NCBI GenBank assembly: GCA_944989445.1
Contig: CALYLW010000038.1
Coordinates: 1,599,313 to 1,663,312 of the forward strand
Direction of reading: 5' to 3'
DNA: 64,000 nt
Source of the DNA: Ampullaceana balthica
Lineage: Eukaryota > Mollusca > Gastropoda > Lymnaeidae
The translations under genes and the position numbers were made by a program. The notes under the pieces were generated by a model, which was not told the DNA's origin, made no database searches, and saw nothing but the letters and a program-made list of their open reading frames with translations. This document shows, in pieces, positions 1 through 11,246 of this stretch (within the stretch, counting starts at the first letter, position 1; every line of letters begins with the position of its first letter).

Positions 1-544
1 CAAGCGTTGTGACTGTTCACAATTGTTCTATTTACTCATCGTTTGTGTTCCAAGCTTAGACGTCATCTTTTCAAATAATTATTATAAACGCTGCGATGCT
101 CGCCATCTGCATGGCCCTGACTTAAGTAACGGTTCTTTTTTTAAATTTTTATTTAGACGCGTAATGAAAATTACGCCACCCCTACCCCTCCCCCCCCACA
201 ATCCACGAACACCCCCGGTGGAGGCAAGCCGTGAGCGATGCAAGTGTAAACTCGCTGCACACGTGCAGTGCATTTGTGGCTAAAGGAGATCACTTGAGCT
301 CCTCGGCCGGATCTCGTCCGAGATGAAGGGGGGCGCCACTTGACATCCCCACCAATAGAGGGCGCCACTTGACTTCTCCACCGATATCCCTTTAGGGAGC
401 GGAGATCTGCCTGGGGGGAGGGGGTGGGGGCCCGAGGAACAGTCCGAGTCTCAGGTGTGTCAGCTCCTTCCCTCAGGGTCAGATGGAACATCCCCTTTCT
501 CCCCACCCCACCCCTTGCCCTCGCACGCAACCTCAGACTTAATG
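1..544. other. Unassigned left edge
   Basis: No gene recognised. The stretch 295-535 is richer in G and C than its surroundings and carries a short near-duplication (a 'gggcgccacttgac' motif near 331 and 361). Short open frames occur on both strands but resemble nothing known to me and are not reported as genes. Confidence 0.4.
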
Positions 545-869
545 GTAGTATGATCATAGACTAAAGTTCTAGTATGATCATAGACGTAAGTTCTAGTATG
601 ATCATAGACGGAAGTTCTAGTATATAATCATAGACGGAAGTTCTAGTATATAATCATAGACGGAAGTTCTAGTATATAATCATAGACGAAAGTTCTAGTA
701 TATAATCATAGACGGAAGTTCTAGTATATAATCATAGACGGAAGTTCTAGTATATAATCATAGACGGAAGTTCTAGTATGATCATAGACGGAAGTTCTAG
801 TATGATCATAGACGGAAGTTCTAGTATGATCATAGACGGAAGTTCTAGTATGATCATAGACGGAAGTTC
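545..869. repeat. Minisatellite, 24-26 bp unit
   Basis: About 13 head-to-tail copies of a unit containing ATCATAGACGGAAGTTCTAG. Two unit lengths alternate in blocks: 24 bp at both ends (with 'agtatgatc') and 26 bp in the middle (with 'agtatataatc'). This suggests that the longer variant expanded inside an older array. Confidence 0.95.
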
Positions 870-1085
870 AATGCTGTGTTCTACGTGTGTAATAACTGAC
901 GGATGTTTTGGGTCATACAATCAAGATCACCTCCAACCGATATTCTCACAGCAACACATTCATGTGTACAACCGATCTTATAGGCAAGTCCTTGTCCTGT
1001 GTGTCACCGCGGGTCATTAAGATGCCAGTTACTATTTGTATACAATGGCAGATTATTTTTAAATTATTATTTTAAACATAAAATA

Positions 1086-1607
1086 AAACAAACCCGTAAA
1101 AACAAAGTTTTTGACTATAAATCCCTTATATATGAGACATAACTAACAGTATTGATTATTTTCAAACGCGACAAACATTTACAGACTGAATCAGTCTTAA
1201 CTCAACTTTGCTTCACAACCCTGAGATGGGAAAAGTCTGGTCACCGATCGCTTGACCGAGCTCAGCGTGACACGTAAAATGTAAAAAAAAGCACGCCGGT
1301 ACTTCGATGGGTCGCGTCAACGCGTCAACTCAAACTCTCACGTGGGTAAAAAACAATACAAACAGTGAATTTGAATTACATACGTTATATAAGGATAATC
1401 TAAAAATGCATTAATTTAATTACGATACGTTCGATCGATCTGAAATTTTGATACCATGCATTGTTAGGTGAGACGGGTCCATGTGCCAAATTTTAGCTCA
1501 ATCGCATCACGGGAAGTGGGTCATGTTTTTACTTTTCTTTTTCCGCCCGACCGACATACGAAGAGAGATGACGACAACATTTCGAAGTTAATATAAGGGA
1601 TTTAATA
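1086..1607 (-). repeat. Dispersed repeat module, copy 1
   Basis: Reverse complement of sequences at 10470-11003, 30560-31169 and 31173-31710. Shared landmarks are GAGCT(G/A)AAATTTGGCACA, 'cacctaacaatgcat', 'cagatcgatcgaac' and 'gtgtcacgctgagctcgg'. Copies tend to be bounded by opposed 'aaatcccttatat' ends. No coding potential seen. In the copy at 10470 the module lies inside a Helitron-like element, so this may be an excised or internal part of that family. Confidence 0.75.
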
Positions 1608-1675
1608 AAATTCGATTCCTCGAATAGAGCATTCGATTTATGTATCAGTAGACACAATATTAGGAACTTGAATTA

Positions 1676-1838
1676 CCTTGTGTCTCGTGTCTCGTCCATT
1701 GTGTCTCATGCCTTGTGTCTCGTGTCTCGTCCATTGTGTCTCAGCCTTCCGTCTCGTGTTTCGTCCATTGTGTCTCATGCCTTGTGTCTCGTGTCTCGTC
1801 CATTGTATCTCATGCCTTGTGTCTCGTGTAGTCAGCTA
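1676..1838. repeat. Minisatellite, about 35 bp unit
   Basis: Between four and five imperfect copies of a unit with 'cttgtgtctcgtgtctcgtc' followed by 'cattgtgtctcatgc'. One copy has drifted ('cagccttccgtctcg'). Two overlapping plus-strand open frames here are repeat artefacts. Confidence 0.9.
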
Positions 1839-1987
1839 TCTTTCGTCATGGCTAAAATATACACGAGGTATTTTTACACGAAAGCTATTTCAAATCAAAT
1901 AAGTTTTTAAAATAAATTTTTAGACTTTATCTAAACTAGTGACAAAATAGGGCCACTCAGATTCAGATCTTACTAGACTTTGATAGA

Positions 1988-2108
1988 CTAGAACAAATTA
2001 AAAAAAGAGCTGCCAGATTCATGACTGGATAATATTCAAAACTGACAAGAATAACATCATTAGTTGAATCTTTGAACCTTGAAACACTAGAGGATAGAAG
2101 AACCAAGA
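1988..2108 (+). pseudogene. LINE reverse transcriptase 3' fragment (left half)
   Basis: The plus frame from 1988 reads LEQIKKRAARFMTG, a stop, then YSKLTRITSLVESLNLETLEDRRTK. This is the familiar C-terminal region of CR1/L2/jockey-type non-LTR retrotransposon ORF2, the 'LEQIQRRAARF...SLGWETLEERR' block. It stops at the LTR element and resumes after it at 5603 with SKVVIIHKAINS. A better-preserved relative lies at 48458-49050 on the minus strand. One in-frame stop shows the fragment is dead. Confidence 0.8.
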
Positions 2109-2290
2109 TGTCACATCTGATTAACATAATTTTGTGACGTAAGGTCACGTGTACAAGATACGCGGGAAGAAAGGAGCATTTCTATTGGTTGAAAGTGTTG
2201 GGCGAACAGTTGTGTGTAGACTTCCGACAGGGAAGGATGTATAGTGAATAACTCAAGATTTCCACGTTATATTACCTCAAATTATATCTG

Positions 2291-2336
<46 letters not shown>

Positions 2337-2435
2337 TTGTTTTGGATAAACGAATTCTTCAGTGAATTATTGTACACAAGATTAATTATTGTGAGAACGC
2401 CTACATAGAAAGAGAAACATAAAGTTATCGTTACA
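2109..2435 (+). repeat. 5' LTR, copy 1
   Basis: TG...CA-bounded, 327 bp, with an internal (TA)n tract at about 2299-2331. It differs from the 3' LTR mainly in the length of that tract, plus a few substitutions (for example 'acaagatacg' against 'acaagagacg'). Confidence 0.93.
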
Positions 2436-2453
2436 TTGGTGCAGAAGTAAAAG
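2436..2453 (+). other. Putative primer binding site
   Basis: TTGGTGCAGAAGTAAAAG follows the 5' LTR with a one-base gap before TGG, the expected complement of a tRNA 3' CCA end. The same sequence follows the 5' LTR of copy 2 at 16306. Which tRNA primes the element cannot be told without a tRNA set. Confidence 0.7.
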
Positions 2454-3363
2454 TTCTATGTGAACACAGTACAAGAGATTTCAAGAAAGAGGTTTCGTGG
2501 AAATAAGTATTGGATATTTCCAAAAAAGGAAAGTATTCTTTAAAATAAGAAATAATAACAGCTATAGTATTTTTTGAATATTCAAGTTCGTAAGAAGCTG
2601 TGAGTGGACTTTTGTGGTTCAGTGAAGGTGCAGGAGGATTTCAAAATGGCGGCATAATCGGCACGTGTCCGCAGTGTATAAAACTGGATCAGACTAGTTG
2701 GTTCTACGTCACATTCGACGACAGTACAAGCATACTACACAGTACTGGAATCTGGGTCGTGTAGGATTACTGAATGGTGACACACGGTGAACATATATAG
2801 GTCGTGACGTCAACAGGCTCAATGCTAGTTGATTCCAGGAAATATTTGTAAACATAACATCAAACCGAGAAGCTATGGACTATTAACTGTGTTGGTGTGA
2901 ATTATAAAATAAAGGAAAGGAATTCTTATCCATTCATTGTGTGAAGAGTTTGATTATCGCAATTTTGGATTAATGGAGTGAACTAAATTGTTTAAAAACT
3001 ACTCAAAAATTGAAATTTTAACCATGTGACGTTTATTCAAAACGATCGGACCATTTAATATATTTTGTCAATCTGAGGGAGCGTATATATAAAGTATACT
3101 CAAGATCCCGTGTGAGGATTCTTTTGTTGTCTCATCTTGTCAATAACTAGATTTCATGGTTTAGACGTGTCACTTATTTGAACTTAACATTTTGAATTCA
3201 AGATTTTTCATTTGGACGATTTATAACTTTATCAATATATATACATACATTCCTTACCGAATTGCTAGATTCATATTATTCAATCAAACAAAACACGGAT
3301 TACTTAAATTACTACGAAAGATTCACCGCCATAGCTAAAGAGATCGGACTAAAGGGAAAAGAA

Positions 3364-4533
3364 ATGAGAGATTTCATTGAAGAAAAAGTAAATCAAGAAT
3401 TAGCTGAAGAGAAAGAGAAGCTAAGAATAACTAAAGAAAAAGTAAATCAAAGAATTGCTGAAGAAAAAGAAAAGCAAAGAATTGCTAAAGAAGAAGAAAA
3501 GCTAAGAATAGCTGAAAAAATAGAAAATCAAAGAATTGCTGAAGACAAAGAAAAGCTAAGAAAAGCTGAACAGAAAGAAAAAATGGTTAAGAGACAAGAC
3601 ATATTTGCAGCAATACAAATTAAAAGTCAAGAAAAAAGGCAAGGTATGAGAAACCAGAGTCTGCCAAACCAAGGCAACAGACAAACTATTTGTTGGTACT
3701 GTAACAAGCCAGGACATATGGCTAAGCAGTGTTACCACAATAAAGGAAAACCAAATAGGGTGTCACCTAATGACAGCTCTATCAGAAAGAAAATAGAAGA
3801 AAGATCAAGACAAGATCATTTTGAAAACAAAGGTAGACAAGCATGGAAAGAAAAATATAATAATAATTCCAGACATAGAGATTATGATCAAGATAGACAA
3901 TCATGGAGAGAAAAATATAATCATAATTCCAGACATAGAGATTATGATCAAAGTAGACAATCATGGAGAGAAAAATATAATAATAATTCCAGACATAGAG
4001 ATTATGATCAAGAAAGACAATCATGGAGAGAAAGAAATAATCATAATTCCATAAATAGAGATTATAATCAAAGCAGAAGATCATGGAGAGGCAAATACAA
4101 TTTTGACTCCAGAAAAAGAAATTATGATCAACCATGGAGAAAGAATGAAAACCAAGACATGAATGATAGAAAAATAATAAAGTTAAATCGAGCACAGACA
4201 GAAACTAGTGACATTTTAGCCACTATGAAAAATCAAGTATATGATAAAAGAAATGAAGACCATAGTAGCAGAAAAAGAGATGGTACAAGTGAATCTGAAA
4301 CCATTTGTGTGAAATCATCTGAATTAGGAAGAACAATTAGTTGTTTATTAAGCAGAATGAAAGACATAGATAAAGACAATGTTTTTCAGATAAAGCTTTC
4401 TGACATTAACTCATCTGGTCGAAATTCTATTGAACTATCAGGAAACAAAAATGACATCTCAAAAGCAAAGAAACTGATTCAAGATGCTGGAATCGATATT
4501 GTGAATGAACATAATCGAAGTCATGGTTGGTAA
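3364..4533 (+). CDS. Gag-like protein: coiled coil, CCHC knuckle, KH-like domain (capsid deleted)
   Basis: Open frame of the LTR element. The first ATG is at 3364, but the frame is open back to 3262, and the ATG used in copy 2 (17161) is ACG here, so the true N terminus is uncertain. Counting residues from 3262: a Lys/Glu-rich predicted coiled coil at about 35-112; a CCHC zinc knuckle, CWYCNKPGHMAKQC, at 144-157; four to five charged repeats of the type QSWREKYNHNSRHRDYDQ at about 190-295; and a C-terminal KH-like block at about 346-412 (ICVKSSELGRTIS ... IELSGNKNDISKAKKLIQ). The GxxG loop expected of a KH domain is degenerate (ISCLL). The SCAN-like capsid seen in copy 2 is missing through an in-frame 471-bp deletion. 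Likely role by analogy: RNA binding and packaging. No protease or polymerase follows. Confidence 0.75.
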   Translation: MRDFIEEKVNQELAEEKEKLRITKEKVNQRIAEEKEKQRIAKEEEKLRIAEKIENQRIAEDKEKLRKAEQKEKMVKRQDIFAAIQIKSQEKRQGMRNQSLPNQGNRQTICWYCNKPGHMAKQCYHNKGKPNRVSPNDSSIRKKIEERSRQDHFENKGRQAWKEKYNNNSRHRDYDQDRQSWREKYNHNSRHRDYDQSRQSWREKYNNNSRHRDYDQERQSWRERNNHNSINRDYNQSRRSWRGKYNFDSRKRNYDQPWRKNENQDMNDRKIIKLNRAQTETSDILATMKNQVYDKRNEDHSSRKRDGTSESETICVKSSELGRTISCLLSRMKDIDKDNVFQIKLSDINSSGRNSIELSGNKNDISKAKKLIQDAGIDIVNEHNRSHGW

Positions 4534-4627
4534 ATTATTGAACATTTAACAGTCTGAAGAAACATTCAAAGCCCATCGATTTGAATTCATACTCGTCAAC
4601 TGAAGAATGACTATATTGAACTAGGCT

Positions 4628-4733
4628 ATGCTATTAGCCGACTACAAATTTGACATTAAACCTGTGAATGGGAAAGGACAATGTGGTTGCAGACATATTA
4701 AGTAGAATGACAATAAATAAAGACACTCTGTGA
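4628..4733 (+). pseudogene. RNase H C-terminal remnant, copy 1
   Basis: Reads MLLADYKFDIKPV, then, after a one-base shift relative to copy 2 ('gtgaatggg' against 'gtgaaggg'), GKDNVVADILSRM. This is the end of Ty3/gypsy RNase H, typically '..Y.F.I.YVKGKDNVVADALSR'. It is all that remains of pol. Confidence 0.75.
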
Positions 4734-5227
4734 ACTCCTAACTGATAAAACCAGAGACTGTATTAAAAAGACATTCTGTGAATTACTAAATGATAAAAAT
4801 AAGAGACTGTTTTAACATTAGTCTGTGAATTCCTAAAGGATACAAACAGAGACTGTAATTATATTGATATTTTTATTTGTTGAACAATGGACAAGGAACA
4901 GTGTTTGAATTCCATTGGATTATTAGTTAATTTTAATAATATTGAGTGTTTAAATGTTTTAATTACACAAAATTACAGATGTGTTTAAAAGTCCATTTTC
5001 ATTTTTTCAGCACAGGTAGACTGTTGCAGTTCTACAGATTTTTTCTCATTATTTCTTATGTTTAGACTGTTGCAGTCCTACAGATTTTTTCTTGATTCTA
5101 TATCCAGAAGTTGTATGTAAGAAAATGAATGTTCATTGATGATAAATATTTGAAATTTGAATATAGATATAGATTGATTTGATTTTATGAAGACCAAAAA
5201 TGTTGTATTTCATAAACATTTTTTTTT

Positions 5228-5242
5228 AAGGATGGGGGTGAA
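5228..5242 (+). other. Polypurine tract, copy 1
   Basis: AAGGATGGGGGTGAA lies directly against the 3' LTR. It is purine-only but for two T residues and is repeated in copy 2 (19786-19800). Such tracts prime plus-strand DNA synthesis in LTR elements. Confidence 0.75.
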
Positions 5243-5435
5243 TGTCACATCTGATTAACATAATTTTGTGACGTAAGGTCACGTGTACAAGAGACGCGGG
5301 AAGAAAGGAGCATTTCTATTGGTTGAAAGTGTTGGGCGAACAGTTGTGTGTAGACTTCCGACAGGGAAGGATGTATAGTGAATAAATCAAGATTTCCACG
5401 TTATATTACCTCAAATTATATCTGTGTATATATAT

Positions 5436-5502
<67 letters not shown>

Positions 5503-5602
5503 GTTGTTTTGGATAAACGAATTCTTCAGTGAATTATTGTACACAAGATTAATTATTGTGAGAACGCCTACATAGAAAGAGAAACATAAAGTTATCGTTA
5601 CA
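5243..5602 (+). repeat. 3' LTR, copy 1
   Basis: 360 bp. It contains an expanded (TA)n tract at about 5426-5498, which accounts for nearly all of the length difference from the 5' LTR. Confidence 0.93.
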
Positions 5603-5775
5603 CAAGAGTAAAGTAGTAATCATACATAAAGCAATTAATTCTAATTTAGAAATACAACACAAAGATAACTTAATACAACCCTCAGATAGACATAAGGATA
5701 AAAACACCTTTCTTTTTCCGTAAGCAAGAACAAACACATACAAATTTTCGTTCTTCCCGTCCGGTATTTCATCTT
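5603..5775 (+). pseudogene. LINE reverse transcriptase 3' fragment (right half)
   Basis: Continues the fragment at 1988-2108 across the LTR insertion: SKVVIIHKAINSNLEIQHKDNLIQPS, then in a shifted frame 'ARTNTYKFSFFPSG'. The same sequence occurs at 48680-48780 (minus) and 41420-41590 (plus). The 5-bp CAAGA belongs to both the LINE and the target duplication. Confidence 0.8.
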
Positions 5776-5796
5776 GGTTGATAACGTTTTCCGTGA

Positions 5797-6003
5797 ATGG
5801 ATACTTTTCCCAAGGTGGGAAAATTTCCTCTAAGTGGGAAACTTTTCGCTATGTGGGAAACTTTACTCTTGGTTGGAACGTTTTTCCTTGATGTTAAACT
5901 TTTTGCAGGGTGGGGGAAACTTTCTTGTATAAAGGAAACTTTCCTCGGGGTGGAAACTTTCCTATTGGTGGGAAAGTTTCCTGTAGGTGGGAAATTTTCC
6001 TAC
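5797..6003. repeat. Degenerate minisatellite, about 24 bp unit
   Basis: About eight or nine diverged copies of a unit around GTGGGAAACTTTCCT. Divergence between copies is high, which suggests an old array. Confidence 0.8.
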
Positions 6004-6199
6004 ATTTTTTAAAAAGAGATGTTCACATGTTTGCTGTTCGGGCGTGATGTTTGGGTTCTATTTGATATGTTTCAGCTTTTGGCATCTGGTGACGCCCAAT
6101 AAACCAAACAGACAGTATGAAGGCGCTCCACTAATTAAATCCACACGGTAGCAACATCACGCAACCGGCCATCTGGGAGGAGTTTAGTTTTCACGCGAT

Positions 6200-6560
6200 T
6201 TTTCTTTAGAGAGTTTATGATTTCTCAGACTGAAAACGTCACGTGTCATTGCGTCATGTTACTATTTTTAGACAAGGTTTCCTCTACACAAAGTTTTTAG
6301 GCATAATAATTTTTAATAGAGTTATAATAAGATTTCTTTGCTGTTTTTTTTTGGGTATTATTTTTGTTTATACATAATTTTTGTGTGTTTTAAAATCCAG
6401 AAAGTTAACTCAAATTGACGTAGAATGAACACAAATCTGCTGAAATAATTAATCGCATTATAGCCGGTTATTATGGAAATTTATCAATTAAACTGATCCA
6501 GCAGATTACCCCGAAAATTGTTATTAATAGATTTGCGCCATGAAACGAGAGGCCTATTGG
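6200..6560 (+). repeat. Diverged dispersed repeat (pairs with 9570-9880)
   Basis: Shares an ordered series of motifs with 9570-9880: 'gaaaacgtca', 'gttatgttacta'-like sequence, 'caaattgacgtag', 'agatttgcgccatgaaa' and 'aggcctattg'. Spacing is similar and indels are many. No coding potential or clear ends seen. Confidence 0.5.
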
Positions 6561-7039
6561 TTTGTTGTCAACACTAACGCCCCATACCGTGACAAAATCA
6601 GGGGAGTTAAGTCACCCATGGACTAAATGATTGTGGATTTAGTAATAAGGAGACAAAGTAAGGAAACTAGAGTTCTGCAAGTCGTGTTGTAGTCACGTGA
6701 CAAGAGCGCCAAGCTTGGCGAAGTTTGAGGCCACGTTGCGCTGTGGGGAGTCGTGTGCCCTTGCTCACAAGATGGCTGATTGGGGAGAGAGCTTCCGATT
6801 GGGAGTGGTGATTTGGATTATCTGGGGATATTGGGAATACCCAGGGAATTGAGACTGAATTATTTAAAAACTAAAGTGAAAGGGAGAGAGGCGTAGACGG
6901 CCCCCGGGGAGCGGAGATATTTATGTGTTTTAAAACTTTAATTTAGATCCAAGGGATTCGGAAATTGAGCAATGTTGGTCTGAGCAAAAAGAAATAAAAC
7001 ATAAAATGCAGGAAATGAATTTTTTTTTCAATAAGGTGA

Positions 7040-8590
7040 GGCATATTCACACAATACATCTTTACAAGAGACATCTTCACACGAGACATCAATCTTCATA
7101 TCTTCTCACGAGGCATCTTCACACGAGACATCTATATTCACACGATACATCTTCAAACGAGACTTCTTCACACGAGACGTCTTCACACGAGACGTCTTCA
7201 CACGAGACGTCTTCACACGAGACATCTTCACACGAGACTTCTTCACACGAGACTTCTTCACACGAGACGTCTTCACGCGAGACGTCATCACACGAGACAT
7301 CTTCACACGAGACTATTTCACACGAGACGTCTTCACACGAGACTTCTTCACACGAGACATCTATCTTCACACGAGACATCTATCTTCACACGAGGCATCA
7401 TCACACGATACATCTTCCCACGAAACTTCTTCACAAGAGACGTCATCACACGCGACATCTTCACACGAGACTTCTTCACACGATACGTCTTCACACGAGA
7501 CATCTTCACACGAGACATCTTCACACGATACATCTTCACACGAGGCATCATCATACGATACATCTTCACACGATACATCTTCACACGAGACATCTTCACA
7601 CGAGGCATCTTCACACGAGACATCTTCACACGAGACTTCTTCACACGATGCATCTTCACACGAGACGTCTTCACACGAGGTATCTTCACACGAGCCATCT
7701 TCACACGAGACTTCTTCACACGTGGCATCTTCACACGAGACGTCTTCACACGAGACATCTTCACACGAGACATCTTCACACGATACATCTTCACACGAGG
7801 CATCATCATACGATACATCTTCACACGATACATCTTCACACGAGACATCTTCACACGAGGCATCTTCACACGAGACATCTTCACACGAGACTTCTTCACA
7901 CGATGCATCTTCACACGAGACATCTTCACACGAGGCATCTTCACACGAGACATCTTCACACGAGACTTCTTCACACGATACATCTTCACACGATACATCA
8001 TCACACGAGACATCATCACACGATACATCTTCACACGATACATCTTCACACGAGGCATCATCACACGATACATCTTCACACGATACATCTTCACACGAGA
8101 CATCTTCACACGAGGCATCTTCACACGAGACATCTTCGCACGAGACTTCTTCACACGATACGTCTCCACACGAGACATCTTCACACGAGACATCTATCTT
8201 CACAAGAGTCATCTTCACACGAGACATCTTCACACGAGACATCTTCACACGAGACATCTATCTTCACACGAGACATCTATTTTCGTACGAGGCATCATCA
8301 CACGATACATCTTCACACGATACATCTTCACACGAGACATCTTCACACGAGGCATCTTCACACAAGACATCATCACACAATACATCTTCACACGAGACAT
8401 CTTCACACGAGGCATCTTCACATGAGACATCATCACACGATACATCTTCACACGAGACATCTTCACACGAGACATCTTCGCACGAGGCATCTTCACACGA
8501 GACGTCTTCACACGAGACGTCTTCACACGAGGCATCTTCACACGATACATCTTCACACGAGACGTCTTCACACGAGACATCTTCACTCAA
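7040..8590. repeat. Minisatellite, 15 bp unit (about 103 copies)
   Basis: Unit CTTCACACGAGACAT with common variants GAGACGT, GAGACTT, GATACAT and GAGGCAT. The period is a multiple of three and the unit has no stop in most frames, so long frames such as 7006-8682 (His-Leu-His-Thr-Arg repeats) and several minus-strand frames arise. A block including 'gaggcatcatcatacgat' recurs near 7541 and 7799, which shows duplication of multi-unit segments. I do not consider it coding. Confidence 0.95.
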
Positions 8591-8639
8591 GAAAATTTTA
8601 CACAAGAGAAAAGTTAAATAGTTTTGTCAATTTAGACTT

Positions 8640-9560
8640 ACTTTATCTCAACTGTTGGCAAGATAGACCCACCCAGATCTAACTAGACGTTGACTTCTTG
8701 CACCTCAGAAAGTTATCAACACAAATATGTAAAAGGAACAAATTAAATATGTCATTTGAGATAATAGTAGATGTCACTTACATAGACATGATAATGGATG
8801 TAACTTACTTATCATAGGATATTAGGTGCCACTGACATATCAGAGGATTTTAGATGTCACTGGCAGATCACTGTTATACTGACATGGCACAATCTGTTCG
8901 CATAGCTCAATATACTAAATTGGCAGCATATGCTGTCAACAAACAATAAACATCTCATGACATAAGTATGTTTCTGATCACATTTCATACAATTTATTTG
9001 ACAAAATATGTTACATACATTGGACCATTTTAGTTTATTTTCTAAACTTAACAGGAAAAGCGTTTCAACCCCTGTTTTAGTTATTTTTCTCCCTGCCAAC
9101 TAAAGAACATTTTTCTTTTTAAATATATATACAAAATCTTTTTGACAGCTCGAGATATTTCTCCATTTCCCGTGTTTGTGCAAGGCCGGTACTCGATGGC
9201 ACAATGACATTCAACCCCGCCCCCAAACCCAGCCGCACGTTCCCCACCAGCATCCTGCCTGTTATCTGCAGTGCATGCTAGGGGGAATTCCCCGAAAGCC
9301 TATTGGCATTTACTGCAAGCCTCCATCGGGAGATCTTCACGTGCACCGCTCATGGGAAATATCCGGCGTATTACGTCACGGCAACTCGATGACAGACTTC
9401 GTGACGCGCAAATTAAAGGGCAGGAACCGGGGGGCGCGGTAGTTTGTTACGGTTCGCGAATATTTTCGCTATTGTTCTGGGCAGGTAACAAAGGGGAGGA
9501 AATCTCAGGTTGAATTCCTGGCTTCCCGAGTCGAAGATAAATCAAGTATGAAATAGTTTC
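8640..9560. other. Unassigned spacer
   Basis: Nothing recognised. Around 8770-8885 there is a loose repetition of 'ggatgt(a/c)act' and 'ttagatgtcactg' phrases. The 9176-9513 part is more GC-rich with short open frames of no recognised kind. Confidence 0.35.
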
Positions 9561-9569
9561 TGTCTTTAG

Positions 9570-9880
9570 ACCTGTCATGCCTCAGGCCGGAAAACGTCAT
9601 ACCGCATTTCGTTATGTTACTAATGATTTTTAAAATAATGTTTTCAGAATAATAATAAATTTTCAGAAGTTTTCAGTATAATAAAGTTGTAAATTAGTGT
9701 TTTTCCTCCTTGCCCAAGTTCGCTGAACTAAATCAAATTGACGTAGCATCTACATAGATATGTTCAGATAGGTCTAAACAGAATACCTAGACTTATATAA
9801 GATTTAAATTTAAGTGAAATAGTGCCAAATGATCACCCGGTTAGATTTATGCCACAAAATGACAAGGCCTGCTGTGAACA
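9570..9880 (+). repeat. Diverged dispersed repeat (pairs with 6200-6560)
   Basis: Second member of the pair described at 6200-6560. It shares 'ggaaaacgtca', 'gttatgttact', 'tcaaattgacgtag', 'agatttatgcca' and 'aaggcctgctg'. 9880-10250 holds nothing I recognise. Confidence 0.5.
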
Positions 9881-10251
9881 TAAAATAGTTACAGTAAGAT
9901 GAATACATACACACGGTGCTGTGAATACAAAAGCGCTCTAAAAAAATCCACACATAAAAAAGCAAGCAAACAAAATCTCAACACACCAATATTATGACAT
10001 TTCTCGAGAAAGAGTCGGGATAACCAACACGACCTCTAGATAAATGAATCACGTTCTCGACACGTCAGTGAGTTCCCTTTAGTGAGGTCAAGTTATTTCC
10101 CATGCTCCCACGGGTCATCCCCACTCATCAGTCACAGACCAGGAGGTTAACACGGGTGTAGAAATTGTGATCATGTTTGACCCACGTCAACACTTCCCAT
10201 GCTCAACACCAGATGATTGAGGAGAAGTTGTGGAGGCGAGGCTTTTATCAA

Positions 10252-10336
10252 TATGGCCCCAACAATCTCACAGTATGACCCTAACATTCTCCCAGTATGG
10301 TCCTAACATTCTCCCAGTATGGTCCTTACATCCTAG
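10252..10336. repeat. Left remnant of the 22-bp minisatellite
   Basis: Three to four imperfect copies of the unit that forms the large array at 11247-12905 ('tatggtcctaacattctccc'). The Helitron-like element lies between the two parts, so the array was probably continuous before insertion. Confidence 0.85.
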
Positions 10337-10343
10337 ATAATAA

Positions 10344-11239
10344 TCCTATATAATAAAAGGCTAATTTTCTGTGCGGTTATCGATAGCGATTGGTCCCTTA
10401 AACTCCTACAGACTCCTACAGCGAATCACTGGTGGATAAAAATTAATGTTGTTATAACTATAATTTATAGTATGTTTAAATCCCTTATATTAACTTCACG
10501 GCCGTCTCTGTCTCTCTGTCGTTCTGTTCTCATCTCTCTCTGTCTGTCTTGGGCGGGCTAAAAAACAAAAGTAAAAAATGACCCACTTCCCGTGATCCGA
10601 TCGAGCTGAAATTTGGCACACGGACCCGTCTCACCTAACAATGCATCGTATCAAAATTTCAGATCGATCGAACGTACCGTAATTACATTAATGCATTTTT
10701 AGTTTATCCTTATATAACGTATGTAATTCAAATTCACGGTTTGTTATTGTTTTTTTCCCACGTGAGAGTTTGAGTTGACGCGTTTGAGCGACCCATCGAA
10801 GTACCAGCGTGCTTTTGTTTACATTTTACGTGTCACGCTGAGCTCGGACCAGCGATCGGTGACCAGACTTTTCCCCTCTCCCACCCCCACCCCCAGGGTT
10901 ATGAAGCAAAGTTGAGTTAAGACAGATTCAGTCTGTAAATGTTTGTTCCGTTTGAAAATAATCAATACTGTTAGTTATGTCTCATATATAAGGGATTTAT
11001 AGTCAAAAACTTTGTTTTTACGGGTTTGTTTTATTGACGTGATACACATTAAAGGCCGGTCGATACGGCGGGTCTCTTGACAAACTGCGGTGGAGGGGAG
11101 GTGGGGTCTCACGACAGACAGTGGTGTTGGGGGGGGGAGGTAAGGTCTCTGGGCAGACGGGGTGCGTAATGTTGTCCTACCATGAACTTCACAGGTCACC
11201 CTACACTTATTCTCGTCCTTGGACGGACTTTGTTGCTAG
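10344..11239 (+). mobile_element. Helitron-like element (non-autonomous)
   Basis: Begins TCCTATATAATAAAAGGCT after an A and ends in CTAG followed by T, the A|T target pattern of Helitrons. A perfect 5-bp hairpin CGTCC-TT-GGACG (11214-11225) lies 10 nt before the CTAG, the expected 3' structure. There are no terminal inverted repeats and no target duplication. It carries no Rep/helicase frame. Shorter relatives at 21995-22333, 22436-22780, 35841-35968 (minus) and 35972-36030 share both ends, but three of them end CTCG instead of CTAG. The 'gcgattggtccc' box near the 5' end is shared by all four 5' ends. Confidence 0.65.
10470..11003 (+). repeat. Dispersed repeat module, copy 2 (inside the Helitron-like element)
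   Basis: Bounded by 'aaatcccttatat' and 'atatataagggattt'. It contains the GAGCTGAAATTTGGCACA and 'gtgtcacgctgagctcgg' landmarks. It is missing from the short Helitron-like copies at 21995 and 22436, which keep only its right junction ('gggatttatag'). Confidence 0.75.
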
Positions 11240-11246
11240 TTCTACG

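Larger units (their letters stand above)
2109..5602 (+). mobile_element. Non-autonomous Ty3/gypsy-derived LTR element, copy 1
   Basis: A 3.5-kb element with two LTRs beginning TGTCACATCT and ending CGTTACA, flanked by the 5-bp target duplication CAAGA (2104-2108 and 5603-5607). Order: LTR, primer site, leader of about 0.8 kb, gag-like frame, RNase H remnant, polypurine tract, LTR. There is no protease, polymerase or integrase. It is inserted in a LINE fragment. Outside a TA microsatellite the two LTRs differ at only a few positions, so the insertion is fairly young, but older than copy 2. Relative to copy 2 it lacks the capsid segment. Confidence 0.92.

Noticed and set aside
3782..4195. 137-residue minus-strand frame
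   Set aside because: Antisense shadow of the charged repeats in the LTR element's gag-like frame; the same happens at 18349-18711 in copy 2.
7006..8682. 558-residue open frame and overlapping frames on both strands
   Set aside because: It is entirely the 15-bp minisatellite; a stop-free unit with a period divisible by three opens several frames at once. Low-complexity His/Thr/Arg repeats with no flanking domain.
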